A stretch of DNA of 64,000 nucleotides from positions 710,917 through 774,916 of the forward strand of contig NZ_NIRS01000005.1 in assembly GCF_002934665.1 (NCBI RefSeq), written 5' to 3'. Positions 23,446-32,339 of the stretch are shown here, one piece after another. The number at the start of each line of letters is the position of its first letter. Within the stretch, counting starts at the first letter, position 1. The notes below the pieces were generated by a model. That model made no database searches and was not told the origin of the DNA. It saw only the letters and a program-made list of their open reading frames with translations. A program made the translations under genes and the position numbers. The stretch is from Pseudomonas laurylsulfatiphila (lineage in GTDB: Bacteria > Pseudomonadota > Gammaproteobacteria > Pseudomonadales > Pseudomonadaceae).

Positions 23446-26250
23446 ATGAGCCAAGCCCCCCTCGTCCTGGTGGACGGTTCTTCTTACTTGTACCGCGCCT
23501 TTCACGCGCTGCCGCCGCTGACCACGTCCAAAGGCCTGCCGACCGGCGCGGTCAAGGGCGTGTTGAACATGCTCAAGAGCCTGCGCAAGCAATATCCGAA
23601 CAGTCCGTTCGCCGTGGTGTTCGACGCCAAGGGTGGGACTTTTCGCGATGACATGTACGCCGAATACAAGGCCAACCGTCCGAGTATGCCTGACGACATG
23701 CGCGTGCAGATCGAGCCGCTGCACCAGAGCGTGATCGCCCTGGGCTTCCCGCTACTGTGCGTCGAAGGCGTGGAGGCCGATGACGTGATCGGCACCCTGG
23801 CCCGCAGCAGCGCGGCGGCGGATCGTCCGGTGATCATCTCCACGGGCGACAAGGATATGGCGCAACTGGTCGATGGTCACATTACCTTGGTCAACACCAT
23901 GACCGGTAGCAGCATGGACGTGGAGGGCGTGAAGGAGAAATTCGGCGTCGCTCCCGAGCAGATCATCGATTATCTGGCGCTCATGGGCGATTCTTCCGAC
24001 AACATTCCGGGCGTTCCGGGCATCGGTCCGAAGACCGCTTCCGGCCTGCTGGTCGGTGTGAACGGCGGCCTGACCGAGCTCTATGCGCAGCTCGACATCG
24101 TGCCGACCCTGCCGATTCGCGGTGCCAAGACCCTGCCGGCCAAGCTCGAAGAGCACAAGGAAATGGCCTTCCTGTCCTATCAGTTGGCGACCATCAAGGT
24201 CGATGTGCCGCTGGACATTGGCCTCGACGACTTGCAAATGGGTGCGGAAGATCCGGCGAAACTCTACGAGTTGTACAGCCTGCTGGAGTTCAAGAGCTGG
24301 CTGAACGACCTTGATCGCGACGCCAAACGCCTGGAACTGAGCGCTGCCGCCGAGCCTGCACCGGCCGCCGATCTGTTCAGCGAACCAGAGGCCGAAGCAA
24401 CGGCCGCCGCTGCTGAAGCCGCCTATGAAACCATCCTTGATCAGGCGCGTTTCGATGTCTGGCTGGAAAAGCTGAACAACGCCAAGCTGTTTGCCTTCGA
24501 CACCGAAACCACCGGCATCGACGCGCAGCAGGCGCAACTGGTGGGGCTGTCGTTCGCGGTTCAGGCTAACGAAGCGGCCTACATCCCGTTGACCCATTCC
24601 TACATCGGTGTGCCGCAGCAGCTGGACCGCGACACTGTCCTGCGCGCGCTCAAGCCGATTCTGGAAGACCCGAACAAGCTCAAGGTCGGCCAGCACGCCA
24701 AGTTCGACATGAACATCCTGGCCAACTGCGCCATCGGCGGCGTACAGGACAACGGCATCACCGTGCGTGGCATCGCCTTCGACACCATGCTCGAGTCCTA
24801 CGTGCTCAACTCCACAGCCACGCGCCATGACATGGACAGCCTGGCGCAGAAGTATCTGGACCACACCACGGTGAGTTTCCAGGACATCGCCGGCAAAGGC
24901 GTGAAGCAGCTGACGTTCGATCAGATCGCCCTTGAGCAGGCCGGGCCTTATGCCGCCGAAGATGCGGACATCACCTTGCGTCTGCACCAGACCCTGTTCG
25001 AAAAGCTCTCGGCCATTCCAAGCCTGGCCAGTGTGCTGACCGACATCGAAATTCCGTTGGTGCCGGTATTGGCGCGCATCGAGCGCCAGGGCGCATTCGT
25101 CGACGCCGCCTTGCTGGGCGTGCAAAGCATCGAACTGGGCGACAAGATGGTCGCACTTGAGCGCGAAGCCTTCGAGATTGCCGGCGAGGAATTCAACCTC
25201 GGTTCGCCCAAGCAACTCGGCGTGATCCTCTACGAAAAACTCGGCCTGCCGGTGCTGAAAAAGACTGCCAAGGGCCAGCCGTCCACGGCCGAAGAGGTGC
25301 TGGCCAAGCTGGCGGAAGACGACTACCGATTGCCGAAAGTGCTCATGGAATATCGCTCCATGAGCAAGCTGAAAAGCACCTACACCGATCGTTTGCCGGA
25401 ACAGATCAACCCGCGCACCGGGCGGATCCATACGTCGTACCACCAGGCTGTCGCCTCCACCGGGCGCCTGTCCTCGAGCGATCCGAATCTGCAGAACATT
25501 CCGGTGCGCACCGCCGAAGGGCGTCGTATCCGCCAGGCCTTCGTGGCTCCGGCCGGCTACAAGCTGCTGGCGGCGGACTATTCGCAGATCGAGTTGCGAA
25601 TCATGGCGCACCTGTCACGGGATGAAGGGCTGATGAACGCCTTCCGCCACAATCTGGACGTGCACACCGCGACTGCCGCCGAAGTGTTCAAGGTCGAACT
25701 GGCCGACGTGACCTCCGACCAGCGCCGCAGCGCCAAGGCGATCAACTTCGGACTGATCTACGGCATGGGGGCGCAGAAGCTCGGCAAGGACATTGGCGTC
25801 GACACCAAGACCGCCAAGGCCTACATCGATACCTACTTCGCCCGATACCCCGGCGTACGCCAGTACATGGACCGCACGCGGGCCCAGGCCGCCGAGCAAG
25901 GTTATGTCGAGACGTTCTTCGGTCGTCGCCTGTACCTGCCGGACATCAACTCCAACAAACCGCAAGAACGCGCCGCCGCTGAGCGCACGGCAATCAACGC
26001 CCCGATGCAAGGCACCGCTGCGGACATCATCAAGAAAGCCATGGTCGCTGTGGATAACTGGCTGACCGCGTCCGGCCTCGACGCCAAAGTCATTTTGCAG
26101 GTGCACGATGAACTGGTGCTGGAGGTGCGTGAAGACCTGGTCGACCAGGTTCGCGATGAAATTCGCGTACACATGAGCGAAGCCGCGAAACTGGATGTGC
26201 CGTTGCTGGTCGAAGTGGGTGTTGGAAATAACTGGGATGAGGCTCACTGA
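23446..26250 (+). CDS. polA: DNA polymerase I
   Basis: A 934-residue repair and Okazaki-fragment polymerase. Domains: N-terminal 5'-3' exonuclease (LVLVDGSSYLYRAFHALPP at the start; EGVEADDVIGTLA; STGDKDMAQLVD), a linker of about 40 Ala/Glu-rich residues (around 300-330), a 3'-5' proofreading domain with intact FAFDTETTGID and FDMNILANC, and the Klenow polymerase domain (motif A LAADYSQIELRIMAHLS, O-helix RRSAKAINFGLIYGMG, motif C VILQVHDELVLEV). I start at ATG 23446, the conserved start; a TTG four codons earlier is in frame. ersA lies directly downstream. Confidence 0.98.
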   Translation: MSQAPLVLVDGSSYLYRAFHALPPLTTSKGLPTGAVKGVLNMLKSLRKQYPNSPFAVVFDAKGGTFRDDMYAEYKANRPSMPDDMRVQIEPLHQSVIALGFPLLCVEGVEADDVIGTLARSSAAADRPVIISTGDKDMAQLVDGHITLVNTMTGSSMDVEGVKEKFGVAPEQIIDYLALMGDSSDNIPGVPGIGPKTASGLLVGVNGGLTELYAQLDIVPTLPIRGAKTLPAKLEEHKEMAFLSYQLATIKVDVPLDIGLDDLQMGAEDPAKLYELYSLLEFKSWLNDLDRDAKRLELSAAAEPAPAADLFSEPEAEATAAAAEAAYETILDQARFDVWLEKLNNAKLFAFDTETTGIDAQQAQLVGLSFAVQANEAAYIPLTHSYIGVPQQLDRDTVLRALKPILEDPNKLKVGQHAKFDMNILANCAIGGVQDNGITVRGIAFDTMLESYVLNSTATRHDMDSLAQKYLDHTTVSFQDIAGKGVKQLTFDQIALEQAGPYAAEDADITLRLHQTLFEKLSAIPSLASVLTDIEIPLVPVLARIERQGAFVDAALLGVQSIELGDKMVALEREAFEIAGEEFNLGSPKQLGVILYEKLGLPVLKKTAKGQPSTAEEVLAKLAEDDYRLPKVLMEYRSMSKLKSTYTDRLPEQINPRTGRIHTSYHQAVASTGRLSSSDPNLQNIPVRTAEGRRIRQAFVAPAGYKLLAADYSQIELRIMAHLSRDEGLMNAFRHNLDVHTATAAEVFKVELADVTSDQRRSAKAINFGLIYGMGAQKLGKDIGVDTKTAKAYIDTYFARYPGVRQYMDRTRAQAAEQGYVETFFGRRLYLPDINSNKPQERAAAERTAINAPMQGTAADIIKKAMVAVDNWLTASGLDAKVILQVHDELVLEVREDLVDQVRDEIRVHMSEAAKLDVPLLVEVGVGNNWDEAH

Positions 26251-26257
26251 GCCTTCC

Positions 26258-26281
26258 TGTAGGAGCTCGCTCGCTCCTACA
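26258..26281. repeat. Single REP-like hairpin after polA
   Basis: TGTAGGAGC (26258-26266), TCGCTC, GCTCCTACA (26273-26281): 9-bp perfect stem 8 bases after the polA stop. A solitary, shortened REP relative. Confidence 0.65.
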
Positions 26282-26293
26282 AAAAATGTCGTG

Positions 26294-26322
26294 TTCTGCC
26301 GCGGCATAGTGCCGCGGCAGAA
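26294..26322. terminator. 13-bp perfect hairpin after polA
   Basis: TTCTGCCGCGGCA (26294-26306), loop TAG, TGCCGCGGCAGAA (26310-26322). Very stable, but not followed by a T-run; placed between polA and the ersA promoter, where it could insulate the sRNA from polA read-through. Confidence 0.5.
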
Positions 26323-26385
26323 GAGCGCAAACAGCTTAGTCCGGAAGGTTATCGGCGTTATTTCAAAGCTATTTGAAAAAAATCT

Positions 26386-26413
26386 GAACTAATCTTGCGG
26401 AGCACCACTCAGA
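26386..26413 (+). promoter_or_regulatory. AlgU (sigma22)-type promoter of the ErsA-like RNA
   Basis: GAACTA (26386-26391), 17-base spacer, TCAGA (26409-26413). This fits the GAACTT-N16/17-TCTGA consensus for AlgU with one mismatch in each box. The predicted start near 26420 gives a 132-base transcript to the terminator, the length I recall for P. aeruginosa ErsA. Confidence 0.6.
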
Positions 26414-26419
26414 GGTACT

Positions 26420-26551
26420 GAATGGCTGGTGAAGCCCTTCGATGCTCCTATGTTGTGTTAAGTGTTGGCAGATATCTGGACCCCGCCCTAGCGGTCTAGA
26501 GCTTGAACCCCGGAACTTCTCCCTCCCCATATGAAGTCCGGGGTTTTTTTT
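26420..26551 (+). ncRNA. ersA: ErsA-like small regulatory RNA
   Basis: Position between polA and engB is the locus of ErsA in pseudomonads and of Spot 42 in enterics. The segment has an AlgU-like promoter upstream, no ORF, and ends in a Rho-independent terminator: AACCCCGGAACTT (from 26506) pairing with AAGTCCGGGGTT (to about 26545) then eight Ts ending at 26551. The pyrimidine/C-rich loop CTCCCTCCCC at 26519-26528 and the CCCCGCCC run at 26480-26487 could be seed regions. In P. aeruginosa ErsA responds to envelope stress and represses algC and oprD; the same targets here are inference. Confidence 0.75.
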
Positions 26552-26586
26552 GCCTGAAAACTGCCTGTGGCACGCTCATGCTGCGT

Positions 26587-26662
26587 TAAAAGCGCGGCTC
26601 GAAATGCTCATTTAGGCTCCTAAAGTCGAGCGCGACCCCGACCGTTTCGAGCCGCGCTTTTA
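26587..26662. terminator. Large inverted repeat between ersA and engB
   Basis: TAAAAGCGCGGCTCGAAA (26587-26604) and its exact 18-base complement (26645-26662), with a 40-base loop holding a second small palindrome TTTAGGCTCCTAAA. Each strand ends its arm with CTTTTA, so it could stop transcripts from both sides. The arm and loop resemble a recurrent intergenic element of pseudomonads (CTCGAAATGCTCATTTA). Confidence 0.6.
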
Positions 26663-26697
26663 CCTTGCCTAAGCGCACCACAAACAGTTTTCGATTT

Positions 26698-27342
26698 TTA
26701 TTGGGCTTCTACCTCGACACCCTTGTCCGCCAGCTCCATCCAGCCTGCCAGTACGGTATAGGCTTCTTCCAGGCCCATGCGTTTCGGGGCCGAGAACAGC
26801 TGAATCGTCACCAGATCGCCCCAGCCCTTGCGGATTTCCGCCTGAACCTTGAGCAGCGTGTTCTTGGCCGCGCCATAGGTCAGCTTGTCCGCTTTGGTCA
26901 GCAGAATGTGCATCGGCATGCCGGCAGCCACGGCCCAATCGAGCATCAGCAGGTCGAAATCGGTCATCGGATGGCGGATGTCCATCATCAGGATCAGGCC
27001 TTTCAAACTCTCGCGGCCACCCAGGTACGCTTCCAGGTGACGCTGCCAGTGTTGCTTGAGCGGGATCGGTACTTTTGCATAACCGTAGCCCGGCAGGTCG
27101 ACCAGACGGCGTTCATCGTCTAGCTTGAAGAAATTCAACAGTTGCGTGCGCCCCGGAGTTTTCGAGGTGCGCGCCAGGCTGGCGTGGGTCAGGGTGTTCA
27201 AGGCACTCGATTTGCCGGCGTTGGAACGCCCGGCGAAGGCGACTTCGAAGCCCTCGTCATCCGGACATTGGTCGACTTTGGCGGCGCTGAGCATGAAGGT
27301 GGACTGTTGGCACAGACCGAGGATGGGATTCTTGAGTTGCAT
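26698..27342 (-). CDS. engB: Ribosome biogenesis GTPase EngB/YsxC
   Basis: A 214-residue TrmE-Era-type GTPase needed for large ribosomal subunit assembly. Motifs: G1 GRSNAGKSS, G2 Thr in KTPGRTQ, G3 DLPGYGYAKV, G4 LTKADKL, G5 FSA. I choose ATG 27342 (MQLKNPILGLCQQ); the open frame to 27507 would add a non-conserved N-terminus that also overlaps the promoter of the divergent cytochrome gene. Conserved neighbour of polA and of the ErsA/Spot 42 locus. Confidence 0.95.
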   Translation of the reverse strand: MQLKNPILGLCQQSTFMLSAAKVDQCPDDEGFEVAFAGRSNAGKSSALNTLTHASLARTSKTPGRTQLLNFFKLDDERRLVDLPGYGYAKVPIPLKQHWQRHLEAYLGGRESLKGLILMMDIRHPMTDFDLLMLDWAVAAGMPMHILLTKADKLTYGAAKNTLLKVQAEIRKGWGDLVTIQLFSAPKRMGLEEAYTVLAGWMELADKGVEVEAQ

Positions 27343-27533
27343 GGGATTTCCGATGTGGGCGGCGCCAGGAATGGGTGCGGCAAGCAGTGTCGCTTCCGTT
27401 TCAGTGACGCCAGTATATAATGCCGCAGATTTTGTGTGCGCTTTGTCCCAGCGTAGGATGAAGTTCACGAGAGCGACAGACCTTGATTGCGCACTAGAAC
27501 GCAGCACGCTCTCAACCCTGAAAAGGTCGTTTT

Positions 27534-27824
27534 ATGACGAAATGGCTGCTAGCTGCCGGTGTCTTGATGCCGCTTTACAGCGCTCAGGCTACACAGGATC
27601 CGGAAGCTGTGTACAACCGTGTTTGTGGTGCCTGTCATTCCGGCCAATTACCCATGGCGCCGAAAAAAGGCGATCAGGATGCTTGGACGCCGAGGTTGGC
27701 GAAAGGTATGGAGACGCTGGTGCAACACGTGACCCAGGGTTTCAAGGCGATGCCGCCGCGTGGTTTGTGCATGGACTGCAGTGCCGAGGATTACCAAGCC
27801 ATCATCCATTGGATGAGCGAGTAA
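27534..27824 (+). CDS. Cytochrome c5-like monoheme protein
   Basis: A 96-residue periplasmic cytochrome. Signal peptide ends near YSAQATQ (residue 20); heme motif CGACH at 31-35; likely axial Met in FKAMPPRG (about residue 78); a Cys pair GLCMDC that in cytochromes c5 forms a disulfide. It is followed 45 bases later by cytochrome c4, and the two probably share electron-transfer duties to terminal oxidases or detoxifying enzymes. PA5491 by order. Confidence 0.9.
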   Translation: MTKWLLAAGVLMPLYSAQATQDPEAVYNRVCGACHSGQLPMAPKKGDQDAWTPRLAKGMETLVQHVTQGFKAMPPRGLCMDCSAEDYQAIIHWMSE

Positions 27825-27869
27825 GCCCGGTCCATAACTCTTAACCCTTAGCCGTAGTTGGATTAGCTG

Positions 27870-28499
27870 ATGAAGAAATTGATCGTGAGTCTGCTGTTGA
27901 CCGTGGGCATCTCCGGCATAGCCCATGCTGCAGGTGAGGCAGTACAACCGGGTGATGCTAAAGCTGGCCAGGCCAAAGCCGCCGTCTGTGGCGCCTGCCA
28001 CGGCCCGGATGGCAACAGCATGGCGCCAAACTTTCCAAAACTGGCGGGTCAGGGTGAACGCTACCTGACCAAGCAATTGCACGACATCAAGTCGGGCAAG
28101 CGCACCGTTCTGGAAATGACCGGCCTGCTGACCAACCTGAGCGATCAGGACCTGGCGGACATCGCCGCCTACTTCGCCAGCCAGAAAGGCAGCGTCGGTG
28201 CCGCCGATCCTAAAGTCGTCGCTCGCGGTGAAGCCCTGTTCCGTGGCGGTGACCTGGCCAAGGGCATGCCAGCCTGCACCGGTTGTCACTCTCCGAACGG
28301 CGCCGGCAACGCAGCCGCCGGCTTCCCGCACCTGGGCGGCCAGCACGCTCAATACATCGCCAAGCAACTGACCGATTTCCGCAAGGAAGACGGCGGCCGC
28401 ACCAACGATGGCGATGCCAAGACCATGCAGACCATTGCCAAGAAGCTGAGCGACGAAGACATCGCCGCGGTGTCCAGCTACATCCAGGGCCTGCACTAA
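27870..28499 (+). CDS. Diheme cytochrome c4
   Basis: A 209-residue periplasmic diheme protein made of two homologous halves. Signal peptide ends GIAHAA near residue 20. Heme motifs CGACH (40-44) and CTGCH (136-140); axial methionines likely in SMAPNFPKL and in the second half near TMQTIAKKL. Conserved AYFASQK and SYIQGLH at equivalent positions show the internal duplication. Cytochrome c4 is an electron donor to cbb3 and possibly caa3 oxidases, which links it to the cox locus. An intrinsic terminator follows. Confidence 0.94.
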   Translation: MKKLIVSLLLTVGISGIAHAAGEAVQPGDAKAGQAKAAVCGACHGPDGNSMAPNFPKLAGQGERYLTKQLHDIKSGKRTVLEMTGLLTNLSDQDLADIAAYFASQKGSVGAADPKVVARGEALFRGGDLAKGMPACTGCHSPNGAGNAAAGFPHLGGQHAQYIAKQLTDFRKEDGGRTNDGDAKTMQTIAKKLSDEDIAAVSSYIQGLH

Positions 28500-28576
28500 G
28501 GCCGGCGGATCGGGCGTTGAGCGCGGTACATATCGCCTTCAACGTTAACGCTCGATTAATCCGTTGCAACGAGTAT

Positions 28577-28605
28577 AAAAAGGGTGGCCTTGGCCGCCCT
28601 TTTTT
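28577..28605 (+). terminator. Intrinsic terminator after cytochrome c4
   Basis: AAAAAGGGTGGCC (28577-28589), TT, GGCCGCCCTTTTT: 13-bp stem with one G-T pair and a run of T. Separates the cytochromes from dsbA. Confidence 0.85.
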
Positions 28606-28698
28606 GTGGCCGCTGCCGTTACACTACAGAACTCAAGCCCGCCAGGACCTGTCTGAAAACACGTCGCGCGAGGCGAAAAATTTGTCCAGGAGTGAAGC

Positions 28699-29340
28699 AT
28701 GCGTAATCTGATCATCAGCGCCGTTTTTGCCGCTGCCAGCCTGTTCGGCATGACTGCCCAGGCCGCTGAAGCCCCCGCCGCACCTTATGTCGAACTGAGC
28801 AATCCGGTTCCGGTCGCCGTGCCTGGCAAGATCGAAGTGGTAGAGCTGTTCTGGTACGGCTGCCCGCATTGCTATGCCTTCGAACCCGTGATCAATCCCT
28901 GGGCCGAGAAGCTGCCTTCGGACGTGAACTTCGTGCGCATTCCAGCCATGTTCGGTGGCCCGTGGGATGCTCACGGCCAGATGTTCCTGACCCTTGAAGC
29001 CATGGGTGTCGAGCACAACGTTCACGCTGCGGTGTTCAACGCGATTCAGAAAGAGCACAAGAAACTGACCGACAAGAATGACATGGCCGACTTCCTCGCT
29101 ACCCAAGGCGTGGACAAGGACAAGTTCCTCGCGACTTTCGACTCTTTCGCTATCAAGGGCCAGATCGTCAAGGCTCGTGAACTGGCCAAGAAGTATGAAA
29201 TCTCCGGCGTTCCAACCATGATCGTCAACGGCAAGTACCGCTTTGACGTAGGCTCCGCCGGCGGTGCCGAACAGGCCCTGCAACTGGCCGACAAACTGAT
29301 CGACAAAGAGCGAGCGGCTAACAAGGCTGCCGCCAACTAA
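28699..29340 (+). CDS. dsbA: Periplasmic thiol:disulfide oxidase DsbA
   Basis: A 213-residue thioredoxin-fold enzyme that introduces disulfides into exported proteins. Signal peptide ends near MTAQAAE (residue 22). Active site CPHC at 55-58 in ELFWYGCPHCYAFEP, and the cis-Pro loop in KYEISGVPTMIVNGKY. CAGGAGTG lies just before ATG 28699. Transcribed with the following phosphatase-fold gene (14-base gap). Counterpart of PA5489. Confidence 0.96.
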   Translation: MRNLIISAVFAAASLFGMTAQAAEAPAAPYVELSNPVPVAVPGKIEVVELFWYGCPHCYAFEPVINPWAEKLPSDVNFVRIPAMFGGPWDAHGQMFLTLEAMGVEHNVHAAVFNAIQKEHKKLTDKNDMADFLATQGVDKDKFLATFDSFAIKGQIVKARELAKKYEISGVPTMIVNGKYRFDVGSAGGAEQALQLADKLIDKERAANKAAAN

Positions 29341-29354
29341 GGGCAGTCACTGCC

Positions 29355-30233
29355 ATGCGCCGATGGGGTACTGAACGCATCGTTGGCCTGCATGATCCGC
29401 GGGTCAACGAGCATCATCTGGAGTCCACGGGCCTGCCCGCAGACAGTCGTCTGCGCTTGCTCAGTTTCAATATCCAGGTCGGCATCAGCACCGAGCGCTA
29501 TCGGCATTACCTGACCCGGGGCTGGCAGCATCTGCTGCCGCACACCGGGCGTGCCGACAATCTGCAGAAGATCGGCAATCTGCTGGGCGACTTCGATCTG
29601 GTCGCCTTGCAGGAGGCCGATGGTGGCAGCCTGCGTTCAGGCTACGTCAATCAGGTTGAGCATCTGGCCCAGCTCGGCGCCTTCCCCTACTGGTATCAAC
29701 AACTCAATCGCAATCTCGGACGCCTGGCCCAGCACAGCAATGGCGTGCTCAGCCGATTGCGCCCGTGGGCCATCGAAGATCATCCGCTGCCGGGCCCGAA
29801 GGGGCGCGGAGCCATCCTGGTACGCTTCGGCGAAGGCCCGGAAGCACTGGTGGTCGTCATGATGCACCTGGCGCTGGGCGCCCGGGCGCGCAGCCTGCAA
29901 CTGGCCTACATCCGCGATCTGATTGGCGACTACAAACACCAGGTACTGATGGGCGACATGAACACCCATGCCAGTGACCTGCTGCAAAATTCCGCGTTGC
30001 GCGATCTCGGCCTGCTCGCGCCGCAAATGGAAGCAACGTTCCCCAGCTGGCGTCCACAGCGCTGTCTGGACCATATCCTGCTGAGCCCGAGCCTGACCCT
30101 GGAAAAGGTCGAGGTGCTGGCACAGCCCATTTCCGATCACCTGCCGGTCGCGGTAGAGATTCGTCTGCCGGGTTCGCTCACGGCCGATGCATTGCCCGCG
30201 TTGAGTCCTGCCCCTCGCGGAACCCATGAATGA
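29355..30233 (+). CDS. Endonuclease/exonuclease/phosphatase family protein
   Basis: A 292-residue protein of the EEP fold without a signal peptide. Family motifs: LRLLSFNIQVG (Asn), DLVALQEAD (catalytic Glu), VMMHLALG, QVLMGDMNTHASDL (Asp-x-Asn) and the C-terminal PISDHLPVAVEI (Asp-His). These residues bind Mg2+ and cleave phosphodiesters, but whether the substrate is nucleic acid, lipid or inositol phosphate cannot be told. Its stop overlaps the dgcH start as ATGA, so the two are co-translated. PA5488 by order. Confidence 0.88.
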   Translation: MRRWGTERIVGLHDPRVNEHHLESTGLPADSRLRLLSFNIQVGISTERYRHYLTRGWQHLLPHTGRADNLQKIGNLLGDFDLVALQEADGGSLRSGYVNQVEHLAQLGAFPYWYQQLNRNLGRLAQHSNGVLSRLRPWAIEDHPLPGPKGRGAILVRFGEGPEALVVVMMHLALGARARSLQLAYIRDLIGDYKHQVLMGDMNTHASDLLQNSALRDLGLLAPQMEATFPSWRPQRCLDHILLSPSLTLEKVEVLAQPISDHLPVAVEIRLPGSLTADALPALSPAPRGTHE

Positions 30234-32236
30234 GCGACGAAACACAGCGCTGGAAAGAGAAATACCTCAAAAGCATCGAACAACAGGAAAAGCTCGAACG
30301 TCGTTGGGACGCGCGGCTCGATTTGCTGCGGCGCGGGCTGGTGCGCAGCACCCTGGCGGCGGAAGGTACTGACCGCGCGGTTGACCAATGCATGAAGGAA
30401 ATGCGCGAGGTCGTGCGTACCGACGACATGGACGCCGGCCTGGCCGCGCTGATTCCACGCCTGGAAAAAGCCGTGCTCGACTCCGAACAGCGTCGGGAAA
30501 CCCGGATCAACCAGACCAGTGCCGCCCTGACCGCACTGGTCACTCAACTGCAAACATTGCCGCTGCCACGAGAAGTGAGCCGGCCACTCAAGAGTTTCGC
30601 CAAGCAACTGGATGCGCGGGTCAGTCAGGCGCGCGAGATACCCTTGTTGCTCAGCGAGCTGAGTGGCTTGCAAGGCAAGGCCCTGAGCCAGCTGGAGACC
30701 CCGACGGAGCCTGGTCGGCCGGGCTTGCTCCAGCGGTTGTTCGGCGGTCGTGAAGCGGAAGAGGCGGTGGGATCGACTGCTTCTCCTGCGCCGGCGGCCC
30801 CCGCAGCCGAGAGCCCTGCGGCGATTATCGAGTCGGCCCCGGTCGCGATTGAGACGGCAATCTGCGAAGTAGCCACGGCTGAGCGAGTTGCAGAGGAATC
30901 CGCGCCGACCGAGCCTGTCGAGGCTTCCCCTGCTCCGGCAGTAGTGGCCCTGGAACCTGCCGTCGCGCAGCCTCAACCCGCCATGGCAGGCGCGGCAGAA
31001 ACCGAGTCAGCCGAGAAGCCGACCCCGGAAACACCTCTTGAGTCGCAAGTGAACCCCGACGAGCTGACCGCGCCAGCATCGCCGGATAGCCTGGCCTTGC
31101 TTGCGAATCCGACAGCGGAGGTGGTCGCCGCAGATCAGCCTCTATCCGGGCACGACACTTTCTACGCACTCCCGGATTCCCCTGAGCCCTCCTACAGCTC
31201 GGTGGCGAGCCACATCGAAGACACGCTGCTGGGGCTGCTCGAAGACCTGACATTGCCCGAGCGTCATCGCCCGCAAGCCGAATCCATGCGCGATCGTCTG
31301 AAAAACGGTCTGAATTGGTACGAATTACTACCGATTCTCGACGACTTCGCCACGTTGATGCTGGCCATTACCGACAGCGGCCAGCATGAGTTCGAAGCCT
31401 ACCTGCAACGACTGAACGAGCGCCTCGAATCGTTCCAGAGCAACCTGCAGGCCGCCACCGCAGGACACGCCGACAACCGTTCGGCTGCGCGGCAGATGGA
31501 CACGCAGATCCGCGAACAGGTTGATGGCTTGCAAAGCAGCATGCAGGAAGCCGCGGACCTCGAAGATCTCAAGCACGTTCTGGAAAACCATCTCGAAGGC
31601 TTGCTGGGCACCATGGACCAGCACCAGAAACAACGCGATGAGCGCGAGCAAGAGGTCGCTGCGCGCCTGCACAGCCTGGCCGAGCGCGTTGCCCATATGG
31701 AGCGGGAGGCCCAGGGTTACCGTGAGCATCTTGAGGAGCAACGGCAGAAGGCGTTGGTCGACCCGTTGACCGGCCTGCCCAACCGCGCGGCCTGGAGCGA
31801 GCGCCTGGATCATGAAGTCAAACAATGGCAGCAACATGGCAATACGCTGTTGCTGGCCATGCTCGACCTCGATCATTTCAAGCGCATCAACGATAACTAC
31901 GGGCACCTGGCCGGTGACAAGGTGCTGAAGATCATTGCCAACGTGTTGCGCAAGCGTCTTCGCGGAACGGACTTCATTGCCCGGTTCGGCGGAGAAGAGT
32001 TTGTGCTGTTAATGCCATCCACGGTGCCGGCGGCGGGTCTGAAGTTGCTGGAAAGTCTGCGTGCCTCCATCGAGGCCTGTCCGTTCCACTTCAAGGGAGA
32101 GCCGGTGACCATTACCGTGTCTGTCGGAATGTCGGCGTTCAGGCCGGGTGAGCACAGCGATCAAGTGCTTAAAAGAGCCGATCAGGCGTTGTACCGTGCA
32201 AAGAATGCCGGACGCAACCGCGTGGAGCCGGGCTGA
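30230..32236 (+). CDS. dgcH: Diguanylate cyclase DgcH
   Basis: A 668-residue cytosolic protein making c-di-GMP. N-terminal helical region (1-180, predicted coiled coil, MSDETQRWKEKYLKSIEQQE), an Ala/Pro/Glu-rich low-complexity linker (about 185-310), a second helical region ending in a long coiled coil (about 400-510), and a C-terminal GGDEF domain with an intact GGEEF active site (587-591) and an RxxD inhibitory site (RGTD, 578-581) for product feedback. No membrane helix. Overlaps the EEP gene by four bases. Called DgcH in P. aeruginosa (PA5487). Confidence 0.93.
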   Translation: MSDETQRWKEKYLKSIEQQEKLERRWDARLDLLRRGLVRSTLAAEGTDRAVDQCMKEMREVVRTDDMDAGLAALIPRLEKAVLDSEQRRETRINQTSAALTALVTQLQTLPLPREVSRPLKSFAKQLDARVSQAREIPLLLSELSGLQGKALSQLETPTEPGRPGLLQRLFGGREAEEAVGSTASPAPAAPAAESPAAIIESAPVAIETAICEVATAERVAEESAPTEPVEASPAPAVVALEPAVAQPQPAMAGAAETESAEKPTPETPLESQVNPDELTAPASPDSLALLANPTAEVVAADQPLSGHDTFYALPDSPEPSYSSVASHIEDTLLGLLEDLTLPERHRPQAESMRDRLKNGLNWYELLPILDDFATLMLAITDSGQHEFEAYLQRLNERLESFQSNLQAATAGHADNRSAARQMDTQIREQVDGLQSSMQEAADLEDLKHVLENHLEGLLGTMDQHQKQRDEREQEVAARLHSLAERVAHMEREAQGYREHLEEQRQKALVDPLTGLPNRAAWSERLDHEVKQWQQHGNTLLLAMLDLDHFKRINDNYGHLAGDKVLKIIANVLRKRLRGTDFIARFGGEEFVLLMPSTVPAAGLKLLESLRASIEACPFHFKGEPVTITVSVGMSAFRPGEHSDQVLKRADQALYRAKNAGRNRVEPG

Positions 32237-32339
32237 GCATTATTTGTTCCATTTTGTTTAATTCGTGGCGATTGCCGTCAGCCCCCAAGGCATTACGTTA
32301 CACTGTTGCATTATTGTCTTGTGTGTACTGCCTTTCGCC

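Noticed and set aside
23752..25611. 619-codon open frame antisense to polA
   Set aside because: Complement of a conserved polymerase frame; composition is typical of GC-rich antisense reading (His, Arg, Gln, Gly) and no family resemblance.
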